Source: an uncultured Bacilli bacterium (lineage in GTDB: Bacteria; Bacillota_I; Bacilli_A; RF39; UBA660). Taken from it: a stretch of DNA of 64,000 bases. Below the pieces are notes generated by a model. That model was not told where the DNA came from. It did no database searches and worked only from the letters and a program-made list of their open reading frames with translations. The position numbers were made by a program, and so were the translations under genes. The stretch lies in contig CAKOWQ010000002.1 in the NCBI GenBank assembly GCA_934122395.1, positions 92,501-156,500 of the forward strand. The letters are read 5' to 3'. Below, one piece after another: positions 18,967 to 26,420 of this stretch (the first letter of the stretch is position 1; every line of letters starts with the position of its first letter).

Positions 18967-19550
18967 CGTAAAATACATTTAATTACAAAAAAACCTTTGC
19001 TTTTATTAAGTATTTCTGTAATATAATATTTTTCTAAATCTTTTAACATTGATTTAGCTCCTTGTTCTTTTCTTATTACTATATATAAAACGCCATTATC
19101 TTCTAGATAATTTCTAGCGCCCATAACAATTCCATATACAATTTCCTTACCTGCTCTTATTGGAGGATTTGTAATAATTGCATCATATTTTTTATTAACA
19201 TTTTCATACATGTTGCTTTCATAAAATGATACTCTTTTAGCACCGTTCAATTTTTTATTCATTTCCGCTAAATGAAGTGCTCGCCTATTAACATCTATTC
19301 CTTCAAAATTAGCATCACTTATTCGTTCCAAAATAATATCAATAACTCCGTAGCCACATCCAACATCTAAAACATTCCCATGAATATTACAAATAGGAAT
19401 ACTTTCTAGCAGAGTTCTTGTACCAAAATCTAATTTTTCTTTAGAAAAAACGCCATTATCCGTGTAAAAAATATATTCATTATTTAGGATTTTTGTTTTA
19501 ATTTGTTTTAAGTCACTTTTTAATACATCGTTTTCAAAATATTGTCCCAT
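18963..19550 (-). CDS. RsmC-like class I SAM-dependent methyltransferase (YbxB type)
   Basis: A 195-residue methyltransferase of the small RsmC/YbxB group, which methylates guanine in 16S rRNA (the target is known for E. coli RsmC and inferred here). The SAM-binding motif I is NVLDVGCGYGVIDI (about residues 60-73) and the catalytic NPP motif is ITNPPIRAG (about 128-136). DNGVFSKEKLDFGTRTLLE near residue 33 is the typical lead-in of the family. In Bacillus the homologue ybxB also lies between rplL and rpoB, so location supports the call. An intrinsic terminator lies just upstream. Its stop codon doubles as part of the rpoB -35. Confidence 0.9.
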   Translation of the reverse strand: MGQYFENDVLKSDLKQIKTKILNNEYIFYTDNGVFSKEKLDFGTRTLLESIPICNIHGNVLDVGCGYGVIDIILERISDANFEGIDVNRRALHLAEMNKKLNGAKRVSFYESNMYENVNKKYDAIITNPPIRAGKEIVYGIVMGARNYLEDNGVLYIVIRKEQGAKSMLKDLEKYYITEILNKSKGFFVIKCILR

Positions 19551-19571
19551 ATAACCAATTCCTTAAAAGAT

Positions 19572-19613
19572 AAAGGAGTTAACTACAAAACTTAATTCAT
19601 AGTTAACTCCTTT
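19572..19613 (-). terminator. Hairpin terminator before the RsmC-like gene
   Basis: A perfect 14-bp stem (AAAGGAGTTAACTA / TAGTTAACTCCTTT) with a 14-base loop. On the minus strand it is followed by ATCTTTTAAGG. It probably ends the transcript of the unknown gene at 19661-20428. Its arm carries AAAGGAG close to the next start, so a role in controlling translation is also possible. Confidence 0.55.
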
Positions 19614-19660
19614 CGTACTACTAATAATACTACATTTTATTTAAAATTGCAATAAATATA

Positions 19661-20428
19661 TTAATTTTCTTTTGTTACCTTTGTAAAGTGATAATTTTCA
19701 CCATCAAGTTTAAAAGTATACTTATAAGTGTGTAATCTTTCTAAGTGATTATCAATATTAAACTCATCTTCCAAAGAGGTTTCAACTAATAAAATACTGT
19801 AATCATCATTGATCGTATATATAATTCGTTCTTGCTCTTCATCAACGAAATAGAATGCTACTTTTTCATAAATTTCTATTCTATCTGAGTATTTTCTAGC
19901 TTCTATTAGTTTGTCAATATAACCGCTTAAATTATTTCCACCACAATTATCATCAATTGTATATATATCATTTGATTTATTATATTTTATAATAGCTGGA
20001 CAAGAATAGTTTATGTCTTCTGGAACATATTTAATTGAACCAAATATTTTTTGATACATTTTTTTAAAGTTACTGCCAGATATTGTTATACCTGCTTCAC
20101 CTTTACTTTCGAAGTATTTATTTGGTAAATTTAAATACGTTAATAGCAGTCTAAAATTATTATCAGTTTTCGATATTTCCGTTATATCATTTTTATAATA
20201 TATATTTTCGTATTCTGTACTGTTGAATAGGAAGTTATTACTATTACCTCTTGTTAATTGAAATAATTCTAATATTGTTTTATCAGTTAAATCCAACAAC
20301 TCATATTTTTCATTGTCCTTTGGACTAGAACTTTTATATTTATTATATGAGAAAACACCAAAACATATTAAAATACCAATTATTAGAATAATTATTACAA
20401 TCCCCATGATTTTTCTTTTGTTTTTCAT
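19661..20428 (-). CDS. Unknown membrane-anchored extracytoplasmic protein
   Basis: 255 residues, family not recognised. It has a basic N-terminus (MKNKRK), one strongly hydrophobic helix (about residues 8-28, IMGIVIIILIIGILICFGVF), then a Lys/Ser linker and a polar domain of about 215 residues rich in Asn, Asp, Glu and Tyr. This predicts a bitopic protein with its bulk outside the cell. Two Cys in the domain (SCPAII and DNCGG) could form a disulfide. The C-terminus has alternating beta-strand-like segments such as DRIEIYEKVAFYF and YKYTFKLDG. It sits between rplL and the RsmC-like gene, bounded by terminators on both sides, so it is probably independent of ribosome synthesis. Confidence 0.7.
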   Translation of the reverse strand: MKNKRKIMGIVIIILIIGILICFGVFSYNKYKSSSPKDNEKYELLDLTDKTILELFQLTRGNSNNFLFNSTEYENIYYKNDITEISKTDNNFRLLLTYLNLPNKYFESKGEAGITISGSNFKKMYQKIFGSIKYVPEDINYSCPAIIKYNKSNDIYTIDDNCGGNNLSGYIDKLIEARKYSDRIEIYEKVAFYFVDEEQERIIYTINDDYSILLVETSLEDEFNIDNHLERLHTYKYTFKLDGENYHFTKVTKEN

Positions 20429-20476
20429 ATGATCACCTATTATAAATAATAGCTTATTTATTAAAAAAAGACAATA

Positions 20477-20506
20477 AAAAAAGATACATTAAATTGTATC
20501 TTTTTT
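20477..20506 (-). terminator. rplJL terminator
   Basis: GATACA / TGTATC hairpin extended by six A-T pairs, 6-base loop, minus-strand T-run. It lies just after the rplL stop. Confidence 0.8.
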
Positions 20507-20518
20507 CTATGAATTTAA

Positions 20519-20887
20519 TTATTTAACTTCTACTTCTGCTCCAGCTTCTTCAAGTTTAGCTTTGATTTCGTTTGCTTCGTCTACAGAAATACCTTCTTTA
20601 ACAGCTCCACCGTTATCAGCGATATCTTTAGATTCTTTTAATCCCAATCCTGTGATTTCTTTAATTACTTTGATAACGTTGATTTTAGCAGCTCCAGCAT
20701 TTACTAAAGTAACTGTAACAACACTTGGTACAGTTTCTTCAGCAGCTCCAGCTGGTGCAGCAGCAACTGCTACACTACTTGGATCTACTCCAAATTCCTC
20801 TTTCATAGCGTCTACTAATTCTTTAATTTCTAAAAGGTTCATTTCTTTTAAAGCACTAATAAATTCATCTCTTGTTAATTTAGCCAT
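20519..20887 (-). CDS. rplL: 50S ribosomal protein L7/L12
   Basis: The multi-copy stalk protein that recruits translation GTPases to the ribosome. The 122-residue product has the N-terminal dimer domain (LTRDEFISALKEMNLLEIKEL), an Ala-rich hinge (VAVAAAPAGAAEE, about residues 40-52) and the globular C-terminal domain with KINVIKVIKEITGLGLKES and the terminal GAEVEVK. The length matches the family. It follows rplJ by 23 bases with a GGAGG SD and ends in a strong terminator. It is controlled together with rplJ by the L10 leader. Confidence 0.98.
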   Translation of the reverse strand: MAKLTRDEFISALKEMNLLEIKELVDAMKEEFGVDPSSVAVAAAPAGAAEETVPSVVTVTLVNAGAAKINVIKVIKEITGLGLKESKDIADNGGAVKEGISVDEANEIKAKLEEAGAEVEVK

Positions 20888-20910
20888 TTTATATTCCTCC
20901 TTAATTTAAA

Positions 20911-21405
20911 TTAATTTTCTTCTTTTTGTTTTGCATATAGATCTAAACATATAGATAAATCTTTTGCAATTCCAATCATTCCGCCAGCTAACATTGTTAG
21001 TAGTCCTTCTCTTGATGGGATAGTTGATAATGCTTGTAATTTTGCTTTATCTGAAACTTCTCCATCTACAATTCCCACTTTCAATACTAGAGCAGGGTTC
21101 TTTTTAGCAAAATCTGATAATACTTTAATTGGTGCAATTTGATCAGTACCAAATGCTAATGCACTTGGACCCATTAAACTGTCATCAAGATTAATATTTA
21201 AATCAGATAGTGCTCTTGCCATTAAAGTATTTTTGTATACTTTATAGTCAGCATCATTTGATCTTAAAGCACGTCTTAATTCTTTTGCTTCATTATCAGT
21301 GATTCCACGATAATCGAATAAAACGATTGTTGCATTATTTTGTACACGTTCTTTAATTTCATCAATTACTTCTTGCTTTTTAGCTAGAATTTTTTCGTTT
21401 GCCAC
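20911..21405 (-). CDS. rplJ: 50S ribosomal protein L10
   Basis: The stalk base protein that anchors L7/L12 dimers and, in the family, represses its own operon by binding the leader RNA. 164 residues, starting at GTG (SD GGAGGTG). N-terminal features include VIDEIKERVQNNATIVLFDYRGIT, the VYKNTLMARAL RNA-binding segment (about residues 55-65) and a C-terminal helix that would bind L7/L12. An L10 leader motif lies directly upstream. Confidence 0.97.
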   Translation of the reverse strand: MANEKILAKKQEVIDEIKERVQNNATIVLFDYRGITDNEAKELRRALRSNDADYKVYKNTLMARALSDLNINLDDSLMGPSALAFGTDQIAPIKVLSDFAKKNPALVLKVGIVDGEVSDKAKLQALSTIPSREGLLTMLAGGMIGIAKDLSICLDLYAKQKEEN

Positions 21406-21419
21406 TATAGCACCTCCTC

Positions 21420-21541
21420 ATAATATTTAAAAATGCCATAAATAAAAGCTCTTTATACATAGACAAAGGGCTTTTATAACTAAAGTTAAGTCCTCGGTAG
21501 GATTTATTTTTATACCTACTGTCTATGGCACTTGCAAATCA
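21420..21541 (-). ncRNA. L10 leader (autoregulatory rplJL 5' RNA element)
   Basis: Between the rplJL promoter and the rplJ start the transcript holds pairing segments AGACAGTAGG / CCTACCGAGGAC and AGCCCTTTGTCTATG, followed by a second hairpin GCCATAAATAAAAGC. These are the conserved parts of the Firmicutes L10 leader, to which the L10(L12)4 complex binds. About 120 bases long. Identified by eye from the consensus, without a covariance search. Confidence 0.8.
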
Positions 21542-21547
21542 ATTTGT

Positions 21548-21576
21548 ATTATATATCACTATTTACTATTTGTCAA
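21548..21576 (-). promoter_or_regulatory. rplJL promoter
   Basis: Perfect consensus: TTGACA (21576-21571), 17-base spacer, TATAAT (21553-21548). The -35 lies inside the last codons of rplA (Phe-Asp-Lys). It separates L10/L12 expression from rplKA. Confidence 0.85.
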
Positions 21577-22264
21577 AAGAATTTGTGATAATTTTAATTC
21601 CTGGACCCATAGTAGTTGAAACTGCTATATTTTTAACGTAATCACCCTTTACAGTTGAAGGTTTTACTTTCATAATTGTTGCCATAAATGCATTTAAGTT
21701 TTCAAGTAATTGTTCTTCTGTAAATGTTACATTACCGATGATACCTTGTACATTACCAAATGTATCAGTTCTATATTCAACACGACCTGCTTTTACATCA
21801 GATACTGCTTTAGTAACATCAGTAGTTACTGTACCAGTTTTAGGGTTTGGCATTAATCCTTTTGGACCTAATACTCTACCTAATTTACCAAGTAATGGCA
21901 TCATATCTGGTGTTGCTATCATTACGTCAAATCCAAACCAGTTTTCTTTTTCAATTTTTTCTAACATATCAGTATCACCAACGAAGTCTGCTCCAGCTTC
22001 TTGAGCTTTTTTAGCATTTTCTCCTCTAGCAATTACTAATACTTTTTTAGTTTTACCAGTTCCGTGTGGTAATACTATTGCTCCTCTTAATTGTTGATCA
22101 GCTTTTTTAGTATCAAGATTTAATCTAACGGCTAATTCAACAGAAGCATCAAATTTACTAACAGAAGTTTCTTTTACTAATTTAATAGCTTCTTCTTTAG
22201 TATATGCTTTACCTTTTTCAATTTTTGATAAAGCTTCAAGATATTTCTTACCTCTTTTTTTCAC
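21566..22264 (-). CDS. rplA: 50S ribosomal protein L1
   Basis: Builds the L1 stalk at the ribosome E site and in many bacteria represses its own operon. 232 residues, starting at GTG with GGAGG upstream. The signature stretch GKLGRVLGPKGLMPNPKTGTV (about residues 126-145) is intact, as is the Lys-rich start and the conserved C-terminal MGPGIKI. A predicted L1-type leader hairpin lies in the rplK-rplA gap, and the promoter of the next operon begins within its final codons. Confidence 0.98.
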   Translation of the reverse strand: MKKRGKKYLEALSKIEKGKAYTKEEAIKLVKETSVSKFDASVELAVRLNLDTKKADQQLRGAIVLPHGTGKTKKVLVIARGENAKKAQEAGADFVGDTDMLEKIEKENWFGFDVMIATPDMMPLLGKLGRVLGPKGLMPNPKTGTVTTDVTKAVSDVKAGRVEYRTDTFGNVQGIIGNVTFTEEQLLENLNAFMATIMKVKPSTVKGDYVKNIAVSTTMGPGIKIITNSFDK

Positions 22265-22278
22265 TTCAATTCCTCCTT

Positions 22279-22319
22279 ATGTGGTATATATGGAAGCGTA
22301 AGCGGACATCCTCCCACAT
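22279..22319 (-). promoter_or_regulatory. Candidate L1-binding leader element, copy in front of rplA
   Basis: Minus-strand RNA TATGTGGGAGG (near 22310-22319) pairs with ATACCACATA (near 22279-22286), enclosing an internal GTCCGC...GC segment. The same GTGGGAGG...ACCAC frame occurs in front of rplK. L1 is known to bind mRNA mimics of its 23S site in this operon in other bacteria; applying that here is inference. Confidence 0.5.
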
Positions 22320-22332
22320 AGGTTACCATTTA

Positions 22333-22758
22333 TTATTCTGAAACCTTAATTCCCATGTTAAGGGCAGTACCCTCAACGATTTTCATAGCTTCTTCAACAG
22401 TATAAGCATTTAAATCTGGTAATTTAGTTTCTGCAATTTCTCTTAATTGTTCTTTTGTTATAGTTCCTACTGTTTCATTCTTTCCTTTAACTGAACCTTT
22501 TTCAATCTTTGCTGCTTTCTTTAATAAGAATGGTGTAGGTGGAGTTTTAATTACGAAATCAAAACTTCTGTCATCATAAATAGAAATTTCAACTGGTAAT
22601 ACATCTCCCATTCTATCACGTGTTGCATCATTATACTTTGTACAGAATTCTTGTAGATTAATTCCTGCAGGTCCTAATACAGTTCCAACTGGTGGAGCCG
22701 GTGTAGCTTTTCCTGCTTGAATTTGCAACTTAATTTTTCTTACTACTTCTTTTGCCAC
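22333..22758 (-). CDS. rplK: 50S ribosomal protein L11
   Basis: Part of the GTPase-associated centre with 23S helices 43/44. The start is reset to the GTG at 22758, because AGGAGGTG spans 22765-22772 and the longer frame would begin inside that SD. The product is then 141 residues (VAKEVVRKIKLQIQ), the normal family length. It has the Pro-rich linker AGKATPAPPVGTVLGPAGINL (residues about 16-36) and FVIKTPPTPFLLKKAA. It follows the unknown gene at 22921 after a 162-base gap holding a promoter and leader, so rplKA are a separate unit from secE-nusG. Confidence 0.97.
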   Translation of the reverse strand: MAKEVVRKIKLQIQAGKATPAPPVGTVLGPAGINLQEFCTKYNDATRDRMGDVLPVEISIYDDRSFDFVIKTPPTPFLLKKAAKIEKGSVKGKNETVGTITKEQLREIAETKLPDLNAYTVEEAMKIVEGTALNMGIKVSE

Positions 22759-22790
22759 GAAAAACACCTCCTATAAATTTTAGTTTTCGC

Positions 22791-22841
22791 GAGTGGTTCT
22801 AATAGCTAGTCCGCATTTAATTAGCTTTTTGCCTCCCACTT
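22791..22841 (-). promoter_or_regulatory. Candidate L1-binding leader element, copy in front of rplK
   Basis: AAGTGGGAGG (GTGGGAGG at 22839-22832) and GAACCACTC (complement of 22791-22797) close a stem-loop with an internal GCTAAT...CTAGC pairing. It shares the GTGGGAGG / ACCAC frame with the element before rplA. Its place just after the predicted transcription start fits translational autoregulation. Confidence 0.5.
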
Positions 22842-22871
22842 AAATCTATATAAATTAAATATAGCGTTTCA

Positions 22872-22900
22872 ATAATAACATTATTTCCTTTAAAAATCAA
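22872..22900 (-). promoter_or_regulatory. rplKA promoter
   Basis: TTGATT (22900-22895), 17-base spacer, TATTAT (22877-22872) preceded by an extended TGT. The start would fall near 22865, leaving a leader of about 105 bases that includes the L1-type element. Confidence 0.6.
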
Positions 22901-22920
22901 TAATTATTTATTAAATAATG

Positions 22921-23781
22921 TTACTTCTTTTCTATTTTAGCTAACCCTGTATACATCTTATCTAGAGTTTGTTCTATAGATTTGAATTGGTTATTTTCTA
23001 TTCCTCTATAAAAACTTTGATCCCATATGCCATCAAGTATTCTATCATCAAGTTCACTTTGAAACCAAATTTTATTAGTAGTTACTCTTGTTATTTTTTG
23101 TTCTTCAATTAGATTTCTTGTATCTTGATATTCATATTCGTGTTTTTTAAATTCTATTAATTTAACTGGAACTTTATATTTTCCGGCTAATTGTTCGTCA
23201 CTATATTGATCCATTTCTTGCATTAATTGAACATCATTTGGTATCAATAAAGTTGCTAATTGGATATTGGTCTGATATGAAGTATCCGCTGCAATTGACT
23301 CTATAAATTTTTTCTTTCTAGGTAAATCTACTGAAGTAAATTCTTTGCTTGCTTGGATTGCATCTTCTTTTATACTTATATATTCCTTCTCACTTATACT
23401 GTGATCTGGATAAGTAGGTTCTTCCATTACTTTCAATGTTCCTTCTTGTATTAATTGATGTATCTTTTGAGTAGAATATTCCATTCTTTTTGCCATCAAA
23501 TCATCATTTGTGATATTATCTTCATTTGCTGCTATTGTCTTGAATATGTTATATACAGCTCCCCTTGATGTTTTTAATACAGCCGGTGTATCTGGAAACA
23601 ATAAAGTCGTTCTTAGTATTAGATTTTCAAATGGTGTATTTAATTTTGGTAAAGCATCTAGATATTTTTTCCTCGATACTCTGTCCAATTTATTATATTC
23701 TTCATAGAATTTATATGCCATTTGTTTAATTTCTATATATCGTTCTTCGCTAATATGTGTGTCTCCAATTTTTACATTCAT
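22921..23781 (-). CDS. Unknown protein with an internal duplication, between nusG and rplK
   Basis: The start is the ATG at 23781, one base after the nusG stop, with GAGGTGG as SD; a TTG at 23796 would include that SD and is rejected. This gives 286 residues of unrecognised family, soluble, with no signal peptide or membrane segment. The protein is a tandem repeat: residues about 10-112 start ISEERYIEIKQMA and residues about 129-220 start ISEKEYISIKEDA. Both copies then carry a basic RKKYLD / KKKFIE turn, a TTLLFPD / ATLLIPN strand, and end in a short segment of the form DLMAKRMEYSTQKIHQLI / QLAGKYKVPVKLIEFKK. The last segment looks like the helix-turn-helix-like motif seen in several DNA- or protein-binding families. 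Coupling to nusG suggests co-expression with transcription genes. Confidence 0.7.
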   Translation of the reverse strand: MNVKIGDTHISEERYIEIKQMAYKFYEEYNKLDRVSRKKYLDALPKLNTPFENLILRTTLLFPDTPAVLKTSRGAVYNIFKTIAANEDNITNDDLMAKRMEYSTQKIHQLIQEGTLKVMEEPTYPDHSISEKEYISIKEDAIQASKEFTSVDLPRKKKFIESIAADTSYQTNIQLATLLIPNDVQLMQEMDQYSDEQLAGKYKVPVKLIEFKKHEYEYQDTRNLIEEQKITRVTTNKIWFQSELDDRILDGIWDQSFYRGIENNQFKSIEQTLDKMYTGLAKIEKK

Positions 23782-23782
23782 A

Positions 23783-24316
23783 CTATGCCACCTCAATTTG
23801 TGATAGCTCTACCTCAACAGTTGTTTCTTGACCAAATAGGTCGACATTTAATTCTAGTTTTTGGTTTTCCATATCTATAGTAGAAATAGTTCCATACATT
23901 CCATTGAATGGTCCTGATATTATTTTTACTTTTGTTCCTACTTCAAGTTCTTTATCAGAATCAAATCTACTAATACCCATATTTCTTAGGATCGTATCAA
24001 CTTCATAAGGTTGTAATGGAGTTGGTTTTGCACCTTTACCACTAGAACCGATGAATCCTGTTACACCTGGAGTATTACGAACAACATACCATGCTTCGTC
24101 GCTCATTACCATTTCAACAAGTATATAACCTGGAAACATTTTTTTAACTTTTTCCTTTTGAACTCCATCTTTTACTTCTATTTCTTTTTGTTCTGGAATG
24201 ATAACTCTAAAAATATAGTCTTTCATATCCATAGAGTTAGCTTTCATTTCTAGTTTTTCTTTTACTTTACTTTCGTGTCCTGAATAAGTATTTACTACAT
24301 ACCATTGTTTTTCCAT
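23783..24316 (-). CDS. nusG: Transcription termination/antitermination protein NusG
   Basis: Binds the RNA polymerase clamp and modulates pausing, elongation and coupling. The 177-residue product has the NGN domain (KQWYVVNTYSGHE at the start, FPGYILVEMVM, YVVRNTPGVTGFIG) and a C-terminal KOW domain (VKIISGPFNGMYGTI, about residues 128-142). Length and order are standard. It follows secE by 12 bases. The gene after it is an unknown protein, where Bacillus has rplK directly. Confidence 0.97.
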   Translation of the reverse strand: MEKQWYVVNTYSGHESKVKEKLEMKANSMDMKDYIFRVIIPEQKEIEVKDGVQKEKVKKMFPGYILVEMVMSDEAWYVVRNTPGVTGFIGSSGKGAKPTPLQPYEVDTILRNMGISRFDSDKELEVGTKVKIISGPFNGMYGTISTIDMENQKLELNVDLFGQETTVEVELSQIEVA

Positions 24317-24328
24317 ATTATCACCAAC

Positions 24329-24616
24329 CTATATTAAAGATTTTATAAATGCCATTAGTAATTCAATAGCATAGAAGAATAATGAGAAGAAAATTATAAA
24401 TATAATTGTTGCTATAGAATACTTAATCATTTCTTTTCTTGAAGGCCATTTTACTTTTGATACTTCTTTGATAACTGATTTAAACCAATTACCTATTTTT
24501 TTAAATAATCCTTCTTTTTTTACTGCTTTTTTAGTTGTGTTTTTTGTTTGTTTTTTAACTGGTTGCTTTTTGTTGTCTTTCTTTGTAGTTTTAGTGTTTT
24601 TCGATTCTTTTACCAT
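24329..24616 (-). CDS. secE: Preprotein translocase subunit SecE
   Basis: An essential small subunit of the SecYEG channel. 95 residues: a long Lys/Thr-rich cytoplasmic extension (about residues 1-38, with KKDNKKQPVKKQTKN), then the conserved amphipathic FKSVIKEVSKVKWPSRKEM (about 48-66) and a single membrane helix (about 68-90). The core matches the minimal one-helix SecE of Firmicutes; the basic extension is longer than in Bacillus. It begins the secE-nusG unit. No rpmG (L33) is found in front of it, unlike in Bacillus. Confidence 0.95.
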   Translation of the reverse strand: MVKESKNTKTTKKDNKKQPVKKQTKNTTKKAVKKEGLFKKIGNWFKSVIKEVSKVKWPSRKEMIKYSIATIIFIIFFSLFFYAIELLMAFIKSLI

Positions 24617-24645
24617 TTTTATCCCCTACCTTATTTAACCAAAAT

Positions 24646-24692
24646 AAAAACACTTTCATGTGTCAGTTATAAAATAACACATAAGTGCTTTA
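24646..24692 (-). terminator. Terminator hairpin after trxB, overlapping the secE promoter
   Basis: AAGCACTTATGTGT and ACACATGAAAGTGTTTT pair with small bulges, and TTTTTATTTTGG follows on the minus strand. It ends the uvrB-to-trxB transcript. The secE promoter lies partly within the same bases. Confidence 0.55.
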
Positions 24693-24699
24693 TAGTCAA
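24671..24699 (-). promoter_or_regulatory. Candidate secE-nusG promoter
   Basis: TTGACT (24699-24694), 17-base spacer, TATTTT (24676-24671) with extended TGT, directly after the trxB stop. Confidence 0.5.
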
Positions 24700-24703
24700 G
24701 CAA

Positions 24704-25621
24704 TTATTTGCTTTTGATATCTTTAATACAATTTACTGCAGCAATAACGCCATCGCTCATTGCTGTTAGTAATTGATAAGCATCTTTTTTTACAATGTCA
24801 CCAGCTGCATAAATACCATCTACAGATGTTTTGTTATGTTTATTTACTTTTATATATCCGTTTTTATCAAACTGTAATACTCCTTTAAACATTTCACTGG
24901 CTGGAGTCTGACCTACATAGATAAAGCATCCTTTTACTTTGATGACTTCCTCTTGATTATTTAATTTGTTTATTATTGTTGCCGATTCCAACATATCATT
25001 TTTTTCATTTAATTGTTTTACCGTGTAATTTGTTTTAACTTCTATGTTTGAAATATCATCTAGCTGTTTTAAAAAAATATTATCAGCAGTTAAATTACGT
25101 CTATGAACAATAGTAACTTTTTTACAAATTTTTGATAAATAAATAGCTTCTTCAACTGCACTATTAGCTCCACCTATTACTAAAACATCTTCGTCTTTAA
25201 AAAAGTTGGCATCACATAAGGCACAATAACTAACTCCGTGGCCTACTAATTTATTTTCTCCTGGGATACCAAGTTTTTTAGCAGAACGACCAGTGGCTAT
25301 AATTATATTTTTAGTGGTAATAATCTCAACATCGGTTTTCACTATTTTATAACCGTCTTTTACCTCTATTTTCAAAACATTACCATATTTGTATGGTACC
25401 TTTAATGCATTAACTTGATTAAAAATATTACTAACTAAATCTGGACCTGTTATATCTAAGAATCCAGGATAGTTTTTTACTGATGATGATTTATTGATTT
25501 GGCCTCCAGGCGTTTCCCTTTCTACTAGGCAACAATTAATCCCACCTCTTTTTAAATATATTGCAGCAGTCATTCCCGCTACACCTGAACCGACTATTAC
25601 AACATCAAAATCTAATTTCAT
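24704..25621 (-). CDS. trxB: Thioredoxin-disulfide reductase
   Basis: An FAD/NADPH enzyme that keeps thioredoxin reduced. The start is the ATG at 25621 behind GGAGTG (the longer frame starts inside lgt), giving 305 residues and a 17-base overlap with lgt. Seen: the FAD-binding GSGVAGMTAAIYLKRGG (about residues 13-29), the redox motif CALC in GVSYCALCDANFF (about 130-142), the NADPH-binding GGANSAVEEA (about 153-162) and a C-terminal FAD motif GIYAAGDIVKKDAYQLLTA. Its position next to lgt and uvrA is the Firmicutes arrangement. No trxA lies in the window. Confidence 0.95.
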   Translation of the reverse strand: MKLDFDVVIVGSGVAGMTAAIYLKRGGINCCLVERETPGGQINKSSSVKNYPGFLDITGPDLVSNIFNQVNALKVPYKYGNVLKIEVKDGYKIVKTDVEIITTKNIIIATGRSAKKLGIPGENKLVGHGVSYCALCDANFFKDEDVLVIGGANSAVEEAIYLSKICKKVTIVHRRNLTADNIFLKQLDDISNIEVKTNYTVKQLNEKNDMLESATIINKLNNQEEVIKVKGCFIYVGQTPASEMFKGVLQFDKNGYIKVNKHNKTSVDGIYAAGDIVKKDAYQLLTAMSDGVIAAVNCIKDIKSK

Positions 25622-26420
25622 CTTTCTCACTCCTATGGTAAAGATTATCAAAACGTGAACCTTTGTTTCTTTTGATTATCAGTATTATTCCTGCAATTAT
25701 AAGAATCAATGACACTAGCTGAGCTACTTTAATACTGCCAAGCATTAAACTGTCACCTCGTAATCCTTCAATGAAAATTCTTCCAATAGAATACCAAACC
25801 AAATATATACCCGTTAATTGTCCAGTTTTTAAGTATTTGCAAGCCTTTCTAACTATTAGCAGTACTACAAAACCTATTACATTCCATACTGATTCATACA
25901 AAAAGGTTGGTTGGTAATAAGAACCATTAATATACATTCCTTTGATAACAAAATCAGGTATATGTTGACTAATTAAAGCCTCCTTAGTCGTTAACATTCC
26001 ATAGGCTTCTTGATTAAAGAAATTGCCCCATCTACCAATAGCCTGCGCTAATATTAAACCTACTACACATATGTCTAATATTTTATAAGTGTTTACTTTA
26101 TACTTTTTACAATAAAATAGCGCAAATAATCCGCCACCTAGTAATCCGCCATGAATGGCTAAGCCACCGTTCCATATTTCAAATATTTCTAATACATTTT
26201 GACTATAATAATCTAAATTGAATAAAACGTAATATGCCCTTGCTGAGATAATTCCTATAATAATGGCATAAAATGCAAGATTTGTAAAAAAATCAGAATT
26301 AATATTTTGTTTTTTTATCTCTCTATAAATTACAGCAAGTCCAAACAACATTCCTATCAAAATCATTATTGAATACCAATATATTTGAATGAATCCAAGA
26401 TCCAATGCTATTCTACTCAT
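25605..26420 (-). CDS. lgt: Phosphatidylglycerol-prolipoprotein diacylglyceryl transferase
   Basis: Transfers diacylglycerol to the lipobox Cys of prelipoproteins, the first step of lipoprotein maturation, in the cytoplasmic membrane. 271 residues with about seven membrane helices. Conserved stretches: YWYSIMILIGMLFGL, ISARAYYVLFNLDYY, WNGGLAIHGGLLGG with the essential His, the Lgt signature GRWGNFFNQEAYG (about residues 131-143) and GRIFIEGLRGDSL (about 213-225) with the catalytic Arg. It overlaps the preceding gene by 4 bases (ATGA). It would act on this cell's YidC, which has a lipobox. Confidence 0.96.
   Translation of the reverse strand: MSRIALDLGFIQIYWYSIMILIGMLFGLAVIYREIKKQNINSDFFTNLAFYAIIIGIISARAYYVLFNLDYYSQNVLEIFEIWNGGLAIHGGLLGGGLFALFYCKKYKVNTYKILDICVVGLILAQAIGRWGNFFNQEAYGMLTTKEALISQHIPDFVIKGMYINGSYYQPTFLYESVWNVIGFVVLLIVRKACKYLKTGQLTGIYLVWYSIGRIFIEGLRGDSLMLGSIKVAQLVSLILIIAGIILIIKRNKGSRFDNLYHRSEKDEIRF

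Noticed and set aside
24617..24703. rpmG (L33) gene upstream of secE
   Set aside because: The 87-base gap holds only a hairpin and a promoter; no frame with L33 features exists there.
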